A DNA stretch of 47,791 bases from an uncultured Oscillibacter sp. (GCA_946551795.1 CAMNRF010000008.1:1-47791), one strand, 5' to 3'. Numbered from the stretch's first letter, positions 26,878 through 35,994 are shown. Notes: generated from the sequence alone by a model not told the origin. Translations and numbers: made by a program.

Positions 26878-28797
26878 TCACACCAGTTTCAGTTCAATCC
26901 CATGATCCCGCAGGATATAATAGGTGTTGGCCATGGCGGTATCATCAGCAAAGCTGTCACGGGAGATGATGATTTTGGCGGGGGCGTACTCTGCCATTTG
27001 TTCCACATCCTCCGGCTGCACATCCTCGGCCAGGCAAACCAGCAGTAGGTACTCCTCGCCCACGGCATAAGCTGTCTTATCATTGATGGTAATCGGATGC
27101 ACGGAATAGGTCAGCGGCACGCCCAGCTTGAGCATGATCTCGTAGACCATATCCAGATCAGAGCGGTCGGACTTGACCCGGTGGATCATGCCGTTCATCC
27201 GCTGGTACAGCAGGTCCAGCTGCTCATCCTCAATGGGGGTGGCGTCCCAGGTTTTCAGATTGGAGGTGTCCAGCTTAAAGACACGGAAACCCAAATCCAA
27301 GGTTTCTGCAGAATCCATTTTTTGCTCACAACTCTCGTTCATCTCATCTTCTAACTCGGGGATTGTGATTGCAGTTGCTAAATCAAATGCGGCAGACATT
27401 CCCAAGTCTTGATGAATCTTTTTCCCGGCCCGTCTGATGCGCTCCTTGCCGATTTCGCAGATATTCTTGTATCCAGCCTTGTAAGCCTCGCTCTTTTCGT
27501 CGCACAGTTCAGGGAGCTGCACCAGAATAAAGCGCCGGTTGCCGCCGTCCTCGGCGTTGAGCTGCATCACCGCATGGGCAGTGGTGGCAGATCCGGAGAA
27601 GAAGTCCAGTACAATATCATCTTGACTTGTTACTTGAGAAACAATGGTTTTTATCAAACTAATTGGCTTAGCATAATTAAATAGACTTTTGTCATCAAAC
27701 AAAGTATATACAGCTCTGGTACCTTCAGTATTAAGTCCAACTTCACTCATCCATGTTGAAAATGGATTTGCGTCACTTTTCAATTCATTGGCAAACCTCT
27801 TTTTCATGGGACGCTGAGAGGTATCTTCTGGGAAAACAATTCTGTCCTCCTCAATAAGCTTCTGCATACTATCGGGAGCATAAGACCATACACGATTATA
27901 ACTGGGATGATATACTTTCCCTGTTTTAGGGTCTACTAAGTCATAATACTGATTGGGGCGCATATCAGCATTCATGCCAACCGTCAAATCACCTGCAACC
28001 CAGGGGCCTCGTGGATCATTATCAGGATTTGAGTATCCTTTATAGTCCTTTTTGTATCCAGCAAAAGGAAGGAATTGACCTTTGTGATACATCAAAAGAT
28101 ACTCGTGGTCTGTTGACACTTTTGATTGATCCATGGCGGAGGATGTTCTTCTTTTCCATACACCGCAACCGACGAAATTTTCCTCGCCAAACACTTCATC
28201 ACAAACTTTTCGCAGGTTTGTGACCTCGTTATCATCAATCGAGATAAAAATCACACCATCATCCCGCAGCAGGTTTGCCGCCAGACGCAGACGGGGATAC
28301 ATCATGTTGAGCCAGTTGGTGTGGTAGCGGCCCATGGTTTCCGGGTTGGACTTGGTGGTTTGCTGGGTGACTTCCTTGTACCGGGCCATAGGGTCAGCAA
28401 AGTCATCGGCATAGACAAAATCGTTGCCGGTGTTGTACGGCGGATCGATGTAGATCATCTTCACCTTGCGGTAATAAGCCGTTTGCAGCAGCTTCAAGAC
28501 CTCCAGGTTGTCGCCCTCAATGTAGAGGTTCTGGGTGGTGTCCCAGTTGACACTTTCTTCGGGGCAGGGACGCAGTGTGCCAGTGGACCGCTTCTGAGCC
28601 AGCCGCAGGCAGTCCGCCTTGCCCTTCCATTCAAACTTGTACTTCTCAAAATCATTGTCAATGTACTCGCCGCACAGCGAAAGCAGCTTGTCAATATCCA
28701 GCTTGCCCTCACTGACACATTCCGGGAATACGGAGCGCAGCTTGTCCAGATTGGTTTGTTCTATGTCCATGGACAATCCATCAATTTGATCGATCAT
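26878..28797 (-). CDS. type III modification methylase, Mod subunit
   Basis: 639 residues. A beta-class adenine-N6 methyltransferase: catalytic motif DPPYNTGN at 118-125, and the AdoMet site DFFSGSATTAHAV near 399-411, in the beta order (IV before I). It modifies one strand of the recognition site and guides Res. The stretch between these motifs (about residues 185-395, genome 27,610-28,240) is distinctly AT-rich and probably a swapped target-recognition domain. ATG 28,797 is preferred (AAGGAG seven bases ahead) over 28,803. It overlaps both neighbours. Confidence 0.93.
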   Translation of the reverse strand: MIDQIDGLSMDIEQTNLDKLRSVFPECVSEGKLDIDKLLSLCGEYIDNDFEKYKFEWKGKADCLRLAQKRSTGTLRPCPEESVNWDTTQNLYIEGDNLEVLKLLQTAYYRKVKMIYIDPPYNTGNDFVYADDFADPMARYKEVTQQTTKSNPETMGRYHTNWLNMMYPRLRLAANLLRDDGVIFISIDDNEVTNLRKVCDEVFGEENFVGCGVWKRRTSSAMDQSKVSTDHEYLLMYHKGQFLPFAGYKKDYKGYSNPDNDPRGPWVAGDLTVGMNADMRPNQYYDLVDPKTGKVYHPSYNRVWSYAPDSMQKLIEEDRIVFPEDTSQRPMKKRFANELKSDANPFSTWMSEVGLNTEGTRAVYTLFDDKSLFNYAKPISLIKTIVSQVTSQDDIVLDFFSGSATTAHAVMQLNAEDGGNRRFILVQLPELCDEKSEAYKAGYKNICEIGKERIRRAGKKIHQDLGMSAAFDLATAITIPELEDEMNESCEQKMDSAETLDLGFRVFKLDTSNLKTWDATPIEDEQLDLLYQRMNGMIHRVKSDRSDLDMVYEIMLKLGVPLTYSVHPITINDKTAYAVGEEYLLLVCLAEDVQPEDVEQMAEYAPAKIIISRDSFADDTAMANTYYILRDHGIELKLV

Positions 28798-29542
28798 GTT
28801 CATTCTCCTTATATATCTCCTGCCTAAGCGCAGCTTCAAAGCGGTCAAACATTAACTTATCATGTTTATTCACTTTCTGAATAATAATTACAATTGCGAC
28901 AATTATGATCACTGCTATTAACCCAAGCCCGACTGCAAATGGGAAGATTTCCGCAGGTTCTTTCTTACGAACAAGGAGTACTTGACTGGACGGATTATCA
29001 ACTAAATTTAGGTCGCTGATGCCCTCCAGCCGTTGATCGAATTTGATAAGCGGAATGCCTCCATCACTTATAATGTCAATCGTAAACATTTCGCCTGGAT
29101 TTAGCAGAAAACTATCAATGGTCAGTTGCTGATTGCTAAAACTACTATTTTCGACGACTTCTTCCCTGATATACTGATTGGAGCAATCGCCTATATTAAC
29201 CGATAATATCTCGTCTGTTTCCCCAAAAGCAATAATAAATGGCCGCAAAAAGTCACTATTTGTTATTGGGTAAGCTCCAGTATTTTGAATTACAATCGAA
29301 GTTATGCACGGTTTTGAAACCTCACGTTCTCCGTACAATAATTTCAAGTTACTATCGTTTCCCAGCATCAGTACAAGACTTTTGCTATTTGTCGTTATAC
29401 AACTAAGCTCTTTCTGCGGAAGCGTCACAGGCTGTTTGGAAATCCAGATTGTAAGGCAGATGCTTCCGATAGCCACAAGAAAACTGATTATATTGAAAGC
29501 AACCGAATATTTCTTGTAAAAATCAGTTATTTTCTTTCGCAT
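28781..29542 (-). CDS. two-pass membrane protein in the defence operon
   Basis: 253 residues: a short basic N-terminus, a helix at about 15-36 (FNIISFLVAIGSICLTIWI), an outer domain of about 165 residues, a second helix near 203-225 (FAVGLGLIAVIIIVAIVIII) and a charged cytoplasmic tail. It overlaps the helicase stop (20 bases) and the mod start (17 bases), so it is translated within the series. AT-rich, unlike its neighbours. No family recognised. The ribosome site is weak, so the start is uncertain. Confidence 0.72.
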   Translation of the reverse strand: MRKKITDFYKKYSVAFNIISFLVAIGSICLTIWISKQPVTLPQKELSCITTNSKSLVLMLGNDSNLKLLYGEREVSKPCITSIVIQNTGAYPITNSDFLRPFIIAFGETDEILSVNIGDCSNQYIREEVVENSSFSNQQLTIDSFLLNPGEMFTIDIISDGGIPLIKFDQRLEGISDLNLVDNPSSQVLLVRKKEPAEIFPFAVGLGLIAVIIIVAIVIIIQKVNKHDKLMFDRFEAALRQEIYKENEHDRSN

Positions 29543-32189
29543 TCTTATCAATCACCACCACAAATTCTCTCTGTACCTTTGTCGTCAGCTTTTCTTTTTC
29601 GGCAAAGGACTTTATTTTTTCTTCCAGCTCTACATCCAGGCGCATAGCGTCAAAGAACTGGCTCTCCTGCCGCTTCATGTATTCCTGCCGAAGCTGGGTT
29701 ACTCTTTTCTGCGCAGACAGCCGCTTCAGCCGGTCGCCGGTGACGGCCTCCAGCTCCGCTTGTGCCTGCTGCACCTGGCTGTCCAGGGCGTTGAGTTCCC
29801 AGCTGAGGGCCGCTTTTTCGGCGGCGACTCTCTGCTTCATCCGCTCCATCTCGTCCGCCTGAGCCGGGGACAGCTTTTCCATCTCAGCGGCCAGCAACTC
29901 CTTGGTGGGTACCAGCTCGTCCAGCCCATGGGGACGGCTGCCACGCTTGAGCCAATGGGGCGCGCTGTGTCCCTCCTGGGTGCAGTCCTGTACAGGCAGG
30001 GATAAAATCTCTTTGCAGGCGTCCTCGTCCAGCACCTTGCCGCTCTCCGTCCGCCCACACAATACCGCCTGCTCCGTGCGGCTGGAGGCCGAGGTCAGGG
30101 TAACGGAGTAGAGGCCGATCTCACATGGCTCCTCAATGTCGGGCACCGTCAGACTGCCCGTATCGGAACACTCCAGCTCGTGGAGAATCCCCCTGCCAAT
30201 GACGCTGGACAGGGTGATCTGACCGGCTTTTGGTTTGAAATCCTTACTCATGCCATAGACCTTCTGGCTGCGATAGGGCCTATTCCGACTCCCGGTCCAG
30301 TAGTAGAACAGTACCGGAAGCTGGTCGTAGGTTGTGGCTGTTATGGTACGCCGGGACTCGTCAATGACAAAGCGGCAATCGGTGTTTTTCTCATTGTAGC
30401 GTTCAAAAAACCACTTGGCAACCTCCCACAGGGCGTTATTCAATTCACGGGCCTTGCGGTCAATATACCGGGGAGAGAGCTTCACCTTGTCCGCCAGTTC
30501 TTTGGTAAAAGTGGTAAAGAGCACGTTTTCGGCGGCGGCAACTGTGTGACGGTTGTCCTCCTCATAGGTGGCCAGGGTGCATTGAAAGTCCCGCTCCACC
30601 TGGGCCTTGGACCGCAGGCGCTGGGCAATGACAGGAAAGGCCCCCTTCACATCGTCGGTAAATCCTCCCAGTACATCATCGGTGATTCCAAAGACGCCAT
30701 TCGTAACCAGCATCCGCTTGTTGACCAGTTCCAGCTTGCGAACATCGGCGAAGTTGTTTTTGTCAATGAAGGCCACGGATAGCACATCACACTGCTGACC
30801 CAGCCGGTGGCATCGGTCGATGCGCTGCTCCATTTTAAGGGTATTATACAGTAGATCGTAGTGAATGACAAAGGCGGAGTCCTCCAAATTGAAGCCCTTG
30901 GCCCCGTTGTCGGTGGAAATCAGCACCTCGCCTTCCTCCTTAAACCGGTGGATCACCGAGTAGTCAGTGCTGCCATTGTAGGAAAGTGTGGTGTACTCCT
31001 GGGATAAGAGCCGCTGAAGCATCTTCTGGGTTTCTACGCTCTCGGTGAAGATGACGGCTTTCCGCTTGGCGCTCACTTTTTTCATCAGCGCAAATCCCTG
31101 CTTGAGAACGGTCAGCAGCTCCGTAGCCTTAGCGTCCTGGGTAATGCTCTCGGCCACGGCCTGTATTTCCTGCCACTGGGCCAGCTCATCCTGAGTGTTT
31201 TCCATCTGTTCCAGGCGTTTGATTACCCCCTTGATGGTCTGCAAAATTGCAGCCGTGGAGGAACCCAGCAGGCCCAGCAGGCGTAAAGCCAGGTCATACG
31301 GGTCCATTTCAGGAAAGGCCTTCTTTTCCCGGTAATTGATGTAGGCGTTGAGCAGCTCATATAGCTTCCGTTCCTGGGACGACGGCGTGTATTCCACGGT
31401 CATCAGCACCCGCTCCGGCACCTTGGCGTATCGTTTGGCCTGGGAGCGGAGGGTGCGGAAACAGTAGCGGCTGACTTGGCTGCTCAGTTCCGGGTAGTTT
31501 TCCGGGCGGCGCAGGTACCGGGCCAGGAACTCTTTTTCCCCCGGCAGCAGCGTTTCGTCAATAAACCAGATCAGGCCGTACAAGTCCATAATGTTCTTTT
31601 CGATGGGGGTGCCAGTGAGCAGCAGTTTGAACGACTCCCCAGCAATCCGTTTGAGGGCTTTGGCCTGCTTGTTGCCCTCCTGATAGACCCCGGTCAAGGC
31701 ATTGGCTTCCTCAAAGACGGCCAGATCCCAGTTGACCACCTTGGCGGCATCCTCGTTGTCGGCCGCAAAATCGTAGGTGGTGATCACAAGGGCGTCCTGG
31801 ATAAAGGCATTAGGAGTGTCCGGACTGGTGTTCTGCCGCCATTGCTCCCGATTCGTCAGTACCACATAAGGGACGGTATAGAATCGCTCCAGCATTTCCG
31901 TCCATTGTTGTAAAAGATCGACATTGGGGATCACCAGCAAAATTCGGCTGCAACCCTCCAGCCATTTCTGGTTGATGACCAGCATGGCCTCGTGGCTTTT
32001 ACCCATACCGGCTTCATCGCACAGGACAGCGCCCTTCTGGTAGGGAGAACGCAGCACAAAGCTCGCTGCGGCAATCTGGAAGGGGTAAATCTGAATGTCC
32101 GAGGAGGCAAAAACCGGAACAAATTGCTCCTGGGATAGCTGTTCCAGCTGCCGTGCCTGATAATAGGCATGAAACGATGTTCGGACCAC
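29523..32189 (-). CDS. SNF2-type helicase/ATPase
   Basis: 888 residues. SF2 ATPase of SNF2/RapA type: Walker A DEAGMGKS (58-65), motif II altered to FEEA (159-162) in place of DEAH, LTGTPIEKN (191-199), and motif VI QRIDRCHRLGQ (455-465). The last 150 residues form a long charged coiled coil. The GTG start at 32,189 has AAAAGGGG eight bases ahead; an upstream TTG has none. It directly precedes the membrane protein and type III mod, so a defence role, such as DNA translocation linked to restriction, is inferred. Confidence 0.88.
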   Translation of the reverse strand: MVRTSFHAYYQARQLEQLSQEQFVPVFASSDIQIYPFQIAAASFVLRSPYQKGAVLCDEAGMGKSHEAMLVINQKWLEGCSRILLVIPNVDLLQQWTEMLERFYTVPYVVLTNREQWRQNTSPDTPNAFIQDALVITTYDFAADNEDAAKVVNWDLAVFEEANALTGVYQEGNKQAKALKRIAGESFKLLLTGTPIEKNIMDLYGLIWFIDETLLPGEKEFLARYLRRPENYPELSSQVSRYCFRTLRSQAKRYAKVPERVLMTVEYTPSSQERKLYELLNAYINYREKKAFPEMDPYDLALRLLGLLGSSTAAILQTIKGVIKRLEQMENTQDELAQWQEIQAVAESITQDAKATELLTVLKQGFALMKKVSAKRKAVIFTESVETQKMLQRLLSQEYTTLSYNGSTDYSVIHRFKEEGEVLISTDNGAKGFNLEDSAFVIHYDLLYNTLKMEQRIDRCHRLGQQCDVLSVAFIDKNNFADVRKLELVNKRMLVTNGVFGITDDVLGGFTDDVKGAFPVIAQRLRSKAQVERDFQCTLATYEEDNRHTVAAAENVLFTTFTKELADKVKLSPRYIDRKARELNNALWEVAKWFFERYNEKNTDCRFVIDESRRTITATTYDQLPVLFYYWTGSRNRPYRSQKVYGMSKDFKPKAGQITLSSVIGRGILHELECSDTGSLTVPDIEEPCEIGLYSVTLTSASSRTEQAVLCGRTESGKVLDEDACKEILSLPVQDCTQEGHSAPHWLKRGSRPHGLDELVPTKELLAAEMEKLSPAQADEMERMKQRVAAEKAALSWELNALDSQVQQAQAELEAVTGDRLKRLSAQKRVTQLRQEYMKRQESQFFDAMRLDVELEEKIKSFAEKEKLTTKVQREFVVVIDKNAKENN

Positions 32190-32223
32190 AATTAGCACCC
32201 CTTTTCCGAGAATTTCTCTATTT

Positions 32224-32241
32224 TGTATCAATATGTATCAA
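32224..32241 (-). promoter_or_regulatory. direct repeat upstream of helicase gene
   Basis: TTGATACA occurs twice with a ten-base period (one helical turn) in the 70-base gap between the sigma-like gene and the helicase gene. Possible regulator or polymerase site. Confidence 0.4.
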
Positions 32242-32259
32242 TAAAAAACCTTTGTGAAA

Positions 32260-33222
32260 TTACAGTTCTTCTTTCTCACAAACCTGGTGGAGAGTACAAT
32301 ACACATGGGTTAATGCAGTGACCATGTCCAGAAACCCCCGAATCAGCCCCTGGGAATCCAGCCATGTAAACTGGGGTGAACTGTATCCTATCTCTTTGCT
32401 GGCCTCCTGGCGTGCGGCTTGAATTGCTTTCTGGATGGAGAGCCAATGACCGTAAGCGCCACCGTTTAGCTGCTTTCTCAGTTTCCGGATGGCGCTCTTA
32501 TACGCCTTCTCCGCGCCGCTGGGGCCGTTGTAGTTGAGCCGGATGGCCAGTTCCTGAAAGGTCATGCCCTGCTCGTTGGGCTGGCCGATCCCCAGATAAC
32601 AGCGCACCAAGTTCAACTCTCTGGGCTTGAGCACCTCCTCCATGCGCTGGAGAAGCAGCGTTCGGTGCATGAAACGGTCATAGGCCTTGGCAGGATCACC
32701 ACCAAAACTAATATCAAAGACACGCTCACCCAGGGACTCAATCTGGAACACGGTGTGGTATTCCTCCAGCAGACGTTTGGCCACTTTGGCGGAGACTTCC
32801 AACTTCTCTTGAATGGCGGTCAGAAGATCTGCTTCGGTGTCCTGCTCGTGTGTGGCATAGAGGAACGCCACCTGGCGCAGCTGGTAGTAACGGTCCAACG
32901 GGAGGGACAGAGAAAAAGAACTTTGGGCGGCGCAGTCCTTCATGGCTGTTTCAATGGCGGGAGTGGCGTAGGTCAGCAGCCTGGTTCCCATGGATGGGTC
33001 AAACCGCTGTGCCGCGTCCAGCAGTGCCAGCGCACCCTCCTGCTTCAGATCGTCCACCAGAAAATCTTGAGAAAATTGTTCGCAGTAGCTTGTGGCCAGC
33101 ATGGTCAGGTATCCCTCGTTCTGGGAAAGCAGAAGTGAAGCGGCCTCTGGATCGCCTTCCTGTATGCGCCGGGCAAGTTCCTCATTGCTGGGGCATGGAG
33201 CGTCACAGAGGTACATGCTCAT
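32260..33222 (-). CDS. sigma-70-like factor of the element
   Basis: 320 residues. Region 2 is recognisable (about 25-100: LVDDLKQEGALALLDAAQRFDP, then LLTYATPAIETAMKD, like the sigma region 2.2-2.4 core). A region-4-like helix-turn-helix lies at about 205-255 (KPRELNLVRCYLG, TFQELAIRLNYNGPSGAEKAYKSAIRKLRKQL). It could redirect RNA polymerase to element promoters or be a structural relative. The ATG overlaps the upstream stop (ATGA), with AGGAGG seven bases ahead. Confidence 0.8.
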   Translation of the reverse strand: MSMYLCDAPCPSNEELARRIQEGDPEAASLLLSQNEGYLTMLATSYCEQFSQDFLVDDLKQEGALALLDAAQRFDPSMGTRLLTYATPAIETAMKDCAAQSSFSLSLPLDRYYQLRQVAFLYATHEQDTEADLLTAIQEKLEVSAKVAKRLLEEYHTVFQIESLGERVFDISFGGDPAKAYDRFMHRTLLLQRMEEVLKPRELNLVRCYLGIGQPNEQGMTFQELAIRLNYNGPSGAEKAYKSAIRKLRKQLNGGAYGHWLSIQKAIQAARQEASKEIGYSSPQFTWLDSQGLIRGFLDMVTALTHVYCTLHQVCEKEEL

Positions 33223-34343
33223 GGCTTGTCCTCCTGGGCAAGCCGCGCTCTCGCCTGAGCATAAAGCGTCTCCTGCTCCATGTCGTGGACATAGTCTCCA
33301 GCGGCATAGTCGTTGTCCATAAGCGCCCGGTCCCGATAGGTCTCCGCGAGATACAGCGCTTCCCGCCGCAGCTCATCGGAGATTTTTCCTCTCTGGTGAT
33401 GCTTGCGGATGGTGTTGGTGCGGGTATTGAACAGGCGGTAGACGGGATGCTGCTTGTTCTGCTCCTTCTGGTGCATCATGGCACCGTACTGTCGGCAGGT
33501 CAGGCGGCTGTCCTGGGGTGCCATGCCGCTGCAGTATTTTGGCTTATGTCCGCTGCGGGTAAGAAAATACCGCTCACAGTTCTGACACACGCAGGGAGCG
33601 TGTCCATGATGCAGCCCGTTCATCAGGTCGAAGCAGTAGAACGACATGATCCTGTGAAAACGGACGCGCTGGACAAACACCATCTTTTCTTTCTGGGTAG
33701 GGTTCCTTGCAAAGATATATGTGGACTCCATGACTGGGGATACCGTAAATTTTTCAATATCCGGCAAGGGGAGGTCATCCATCACATGCCAGAAGTCATC
33801 ACTGGTAAAACAGTCGTGGGCAGCAATGGCAAAGAAGGTCTCGTTCCGCTCCTTGAGCCGATAGAGATATCCCCGCTCAAAGTAGTCCGCCGCTACAACA
33901 AAATGATAGATCCCCAGGGGGATGGCAAAGGCGGCGGCCAGGTAGTGCAAGAAAAAATCCCGATACGGGGCCTCGGTCGACATCAGGGCATCTACCATGC
34001 TCTCGCGGCAATATTGATCAAGCACCTCCAGTTCTCCAGACTTGTCCAGGAAGCAGAAGGGCGGGTATGTCCACAGCACATCCAGCAGGGCGGAGACATC
34101 CGAGCGCACCTGTGGGAGCAAACGGGCAAAGGTGTCCCGATCTGCGTTCAGGAGCGCTTCCGCCTCTTTGCTGATAGCACCGCCGTAATGGATCAGGGCC
34201 TGAAGGGTTGCCTGATCTTGGTTCATAATATTGGCCGCGAAATATCCGGCAGGATAGGCTTGCTCATTAAAAAAAACCAAGTCCTGCCACACATCCAGTG
34301 TGAGGTACAGTAGGTTGTTATTCTGCTTGATTCCCAACGGCAT
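33219..34343 (-). CDS. DUF6076-like zinc-finger protein
   Basis: 374 residues. A mostly helical N-terminal 240 residues, then a Cys cluster CVCQNCERYF..YC..C (Cys 253, 256, 271 and 283) like the zinc fingers of CGNR-type proteins, and a charged helical tail. DUF6076 is recalled, not searched. It is the first gene of the defence series and is translationally coupled to the sigma-like gene. Function unknown; DNA or RNA binding is possible. Confidence 0.75.
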   Translation of the reverse strand: MPLGIKQNNNLLYLTLDVWQDLVFFNEQAYPAGYFAANIMNQDQATLQALIHYGGAISKEAEALLNADRDTFARLLPQVRSDVSALLDVLWTYPPFCFLDKSGELEVLDQYCRESMVDALMSTEAPYRDFFLHYLAAAFAIPLGIYHFVVAADYFERGYLYRLKERNETFFAIAAHDCFTSDDFWHVMDDLPLPDIEKFTVSPVMESTYIFARNPTQKEKMVFVQRVRFHRIMSFYCFDLMNGLHHGHAPCVCQNCERYFLTRSGHKPKYCSGMAPQDSRLTCRQYGAMMHQKEQNKQHPVYRLFNTRTNTIRKHHQRGKISDELRREALYLAETYRDRALMDNDYAAGDYVHDMEQETLYAQARARLAQEDKP

Positions 34344-34394
34344 ATGTCCCTCTCCTGTCCTATATCCATTTTGCCCCTGTCTTGTGATATTCTC

Positions 34395-34422
34395 ATTTTA
34401 TCAAAACTCCCAGAATAATCAA
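34395..34422 (-). promoter_or_regulatory. possible promoter of the defence series
   Basis: On the minus strand TTGATT (34,417-34,422), 16 bases, TAAAAT (34,395-34,400), about 50 bases before the DUF6076-like gene. Confidence 0.5.
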
Positions 34423-34448
34423 GTGAAAGGAAAAATACCTTTCCCGGA

Positions 34449-34474
34449 AGCGCTCACTGTGGTGGGCGCTTTTC
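34449..34474 (+). terminator. attenuator/terminator before rep-mob genes
   Basis: Stem AGCGCTCAC / GTGGGCGCT with loop TGTG, then TTTTC, 27 bases before the RepA-like GTG. Its place in the leader suggests attenuation of the rep-mob operon. Confidence 0.6.
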
Positions 34475-34500
34475 ATATTCAAAATAAGGAGGAATTGACC

Positions 34501-35688
34501 GTGAGAAAAAACAACGCACCGCTCCGCACAGTGGATGGAGCAACCTTGATGAGCCAGCCATTGCACTCGCCCAATTTTGTGGTGGACACCCTGCTTGCGC
34601 AGGGCCTGCACATCCTGGCAGGCTCCCCGAAGGTGGGCAAGTCCTGGCTGGCTCTGTGGCTGGCGGTGACGGTGGCCAAGGGAGAACCAGTCTGGAACAT
34701 GACCACCAGGCAGGGCACCACCCTCTATCTCTGTCTGGAAGATTCCGTCCTCCGTATCCAGAACCGGCTGTTTGAGATCACGGAGGATGCACCAAGCAGC
34801 GTCCACTTCTGTACCGAGTGCGACCTCATCGGTCAAGGGTTGGAGGAACAGGTAGACGCATTCGTCGCCGCACACCCCGACACAGTGCTGGTCATCATTG
34901 ACACCCTGCAGATGGTCCGCCCAGTCCACGACGCCACCTACGCCAACGACTACCGGGATCTGTCTGTGCTCAAGCGGTTGGCGGACAAGCACGGCATTGC
35001 CATCCTGCTCATCCACCATCTGCGGAAAGAAAAGGCAGAGGATGTGTTCCACAGGATCTCCGGCACCACCGCCATCAGTGGCGCGGTGGATTCCAGTTTC
35101 ACCCTGGTTGAGGAGAAACGGGGCAGCGGCAGGGCCAGACTGACCTGCGTGGGCCGGGACATCGAATATCGGGAGCTGGAGCTACGACGCGGCGAGGAAA
35201 ATGTGTGGGAGTTGGTTTCAGACAGCAGAGAAGAACCCATGCTGCGTGAGGATCGGATCGTCGTTCTCCTCTCCGCGTTTATGAGCAGCAGAACAGTATT
35301 TATCGGCACTCCCACGGAGCTCTCCGAAAAGATCGACCCTGATAAGGCCGAAGGGGTAACGCCCAAAAAGATTTCAAGACTGATCCTGCAAAGCGTTGAG
35401 GCTCTAAGGGAAAACGGGATTGCTGCAGTGGTCCGCCGAAGCAACGGCAAGCGTGTGATCGAGCTAAATCGTGCCGATAGTGTCGATTTGGAGGGTGCCG
35501 GAGAGATCGTCCCTATCGACCCTGCTGCCGTTGACCAACCGTCCGGAGAGGGCGCGGCGGGGGCCGTGGAGACGGATTCCTCCCTTCGGGGAGGGCAAGC
35601 ATCGCGCCCGGCTATACGCCGCGCACAGTTTCGGGGCGCTGCCCCGTACCCGGCCCCTGAGGGGGAGGAGGAGCAATGCAGAGAGTAA
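34501..35688 (+). CDS. RepA-like AAA ATPase
   Basis: 395 residues, RecA-fold hexameric-helicase type. Walker A GSPKVGKS (41-48), Walker B VLVIIDTLQM, and HHLRKEK..ISGTTAISGAVDS typical of RepA/RegA-like ATPases of plasmids and mobilizable elements. It may drive replication of the excised circle. The start is GTG with AAGGAGG at eight bases. The last 50 codons are GC-rich and compositionally odd because they overlap the candidate oriT. The stop overlaps mobC. Confidence 0.85.
   Translation: MRKNNAPLRTVDGATLMSQPLHSPNFVVDTLLAQGLHILAGSPKVGKSWLALWLAVTVAKGEPVWNMTTRQGTTLYLCLEDSVLRIQNRLFEITEDAPSSVHFCTECDLIGQGLEEQVDAFVAAHPDTVLVIIDTLQMVRPVHDATYANDYRDLSVLKRLADKHGIAILLIHHLRKEKAEDVFHRISGTTAISGAVDSSFTLVEEKRGSGRARLTCVGRDIEYRELELRRGEENVWELVSDSREEPMLREDRIVVLLSAFMSSRTVFIGTPTELSEKIDPDKAEGVTPKKISRLILQSVEALRENGIAAVVRRSNGKRVIELNRADSVDLEGAGEIVPIDPAAVDQPSGEGAAGAVETDSSLRGGQASRPAIRRAQFRGAAPYPAPEGEEEQCRE
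35565..35675 (+). other. candidate oriT
   Basis: Inverted repeats CCTCCC-TTCG-GGGAGG (35,579-35,594) and CGGGGC-GCT-GCCCCG (35,632-35,646) surround GGCTATACGCCGCGCACAG, directly upstream of mobC and the relaxase. That is the usual place of oriT in such elements, and a hairpin next to a nick region is expected. The nick position cannot be read from sequence alone. Confidence 0.45.
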
Positions 35689-35993
35689 AAAAGAGTGAGA
35701 TCATCACCCTGCGGGTGACGCCCCGTGTGAAAGAAACTATCCGGGAACGAGCCCTGGCTGCTGGCCTGACAGTCACTGATTACCTGTGCTACAGCGGACT
35801 GGGAAAAGAGATCGTGCGGGTGGAAGGGTTAGAACAGGTGCTGTCTGAACTGAAAGCCCAGGGGCGAAATCTGAATCAACTCACCACCCTGGCCAACATG
35901 GGGAGAGTATCTGTAGTCAAAGGTGACGCACTGGCAGAAAACTATGGAAAAATCTATGAACAGCTCCGAGAACTGTTACGGGAGGTGACTTGA
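35676..35993 (+). CDS. mobC: MobC-like relaxosome protein
   Basis: 105 residues. A ribbon-helix-helix-like N-terminus (EIITLRVTPRVKETIRERALAAGLTVTDYL) and a helical C-terminus with GRNLNQLTTLAN, the characteristic MobC motif. It helps the relaxase open oriT. Starts 13 bases inside the RepA-like gene with GGAGGAGGAG ahead. The relaxase ATG follows one base after its stop. Confidence 0.88.
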   Translation: MQRVKKSEIITLRVTPRVKETIRERALAAGLTVTDYLCYSGLGKEIVRVEGLEQVLSELKAQGRNLNQLTTLANMGRVSVVKGDALAENYGKIYEQLRELLREVT

Positions 35994-35994
35994 G

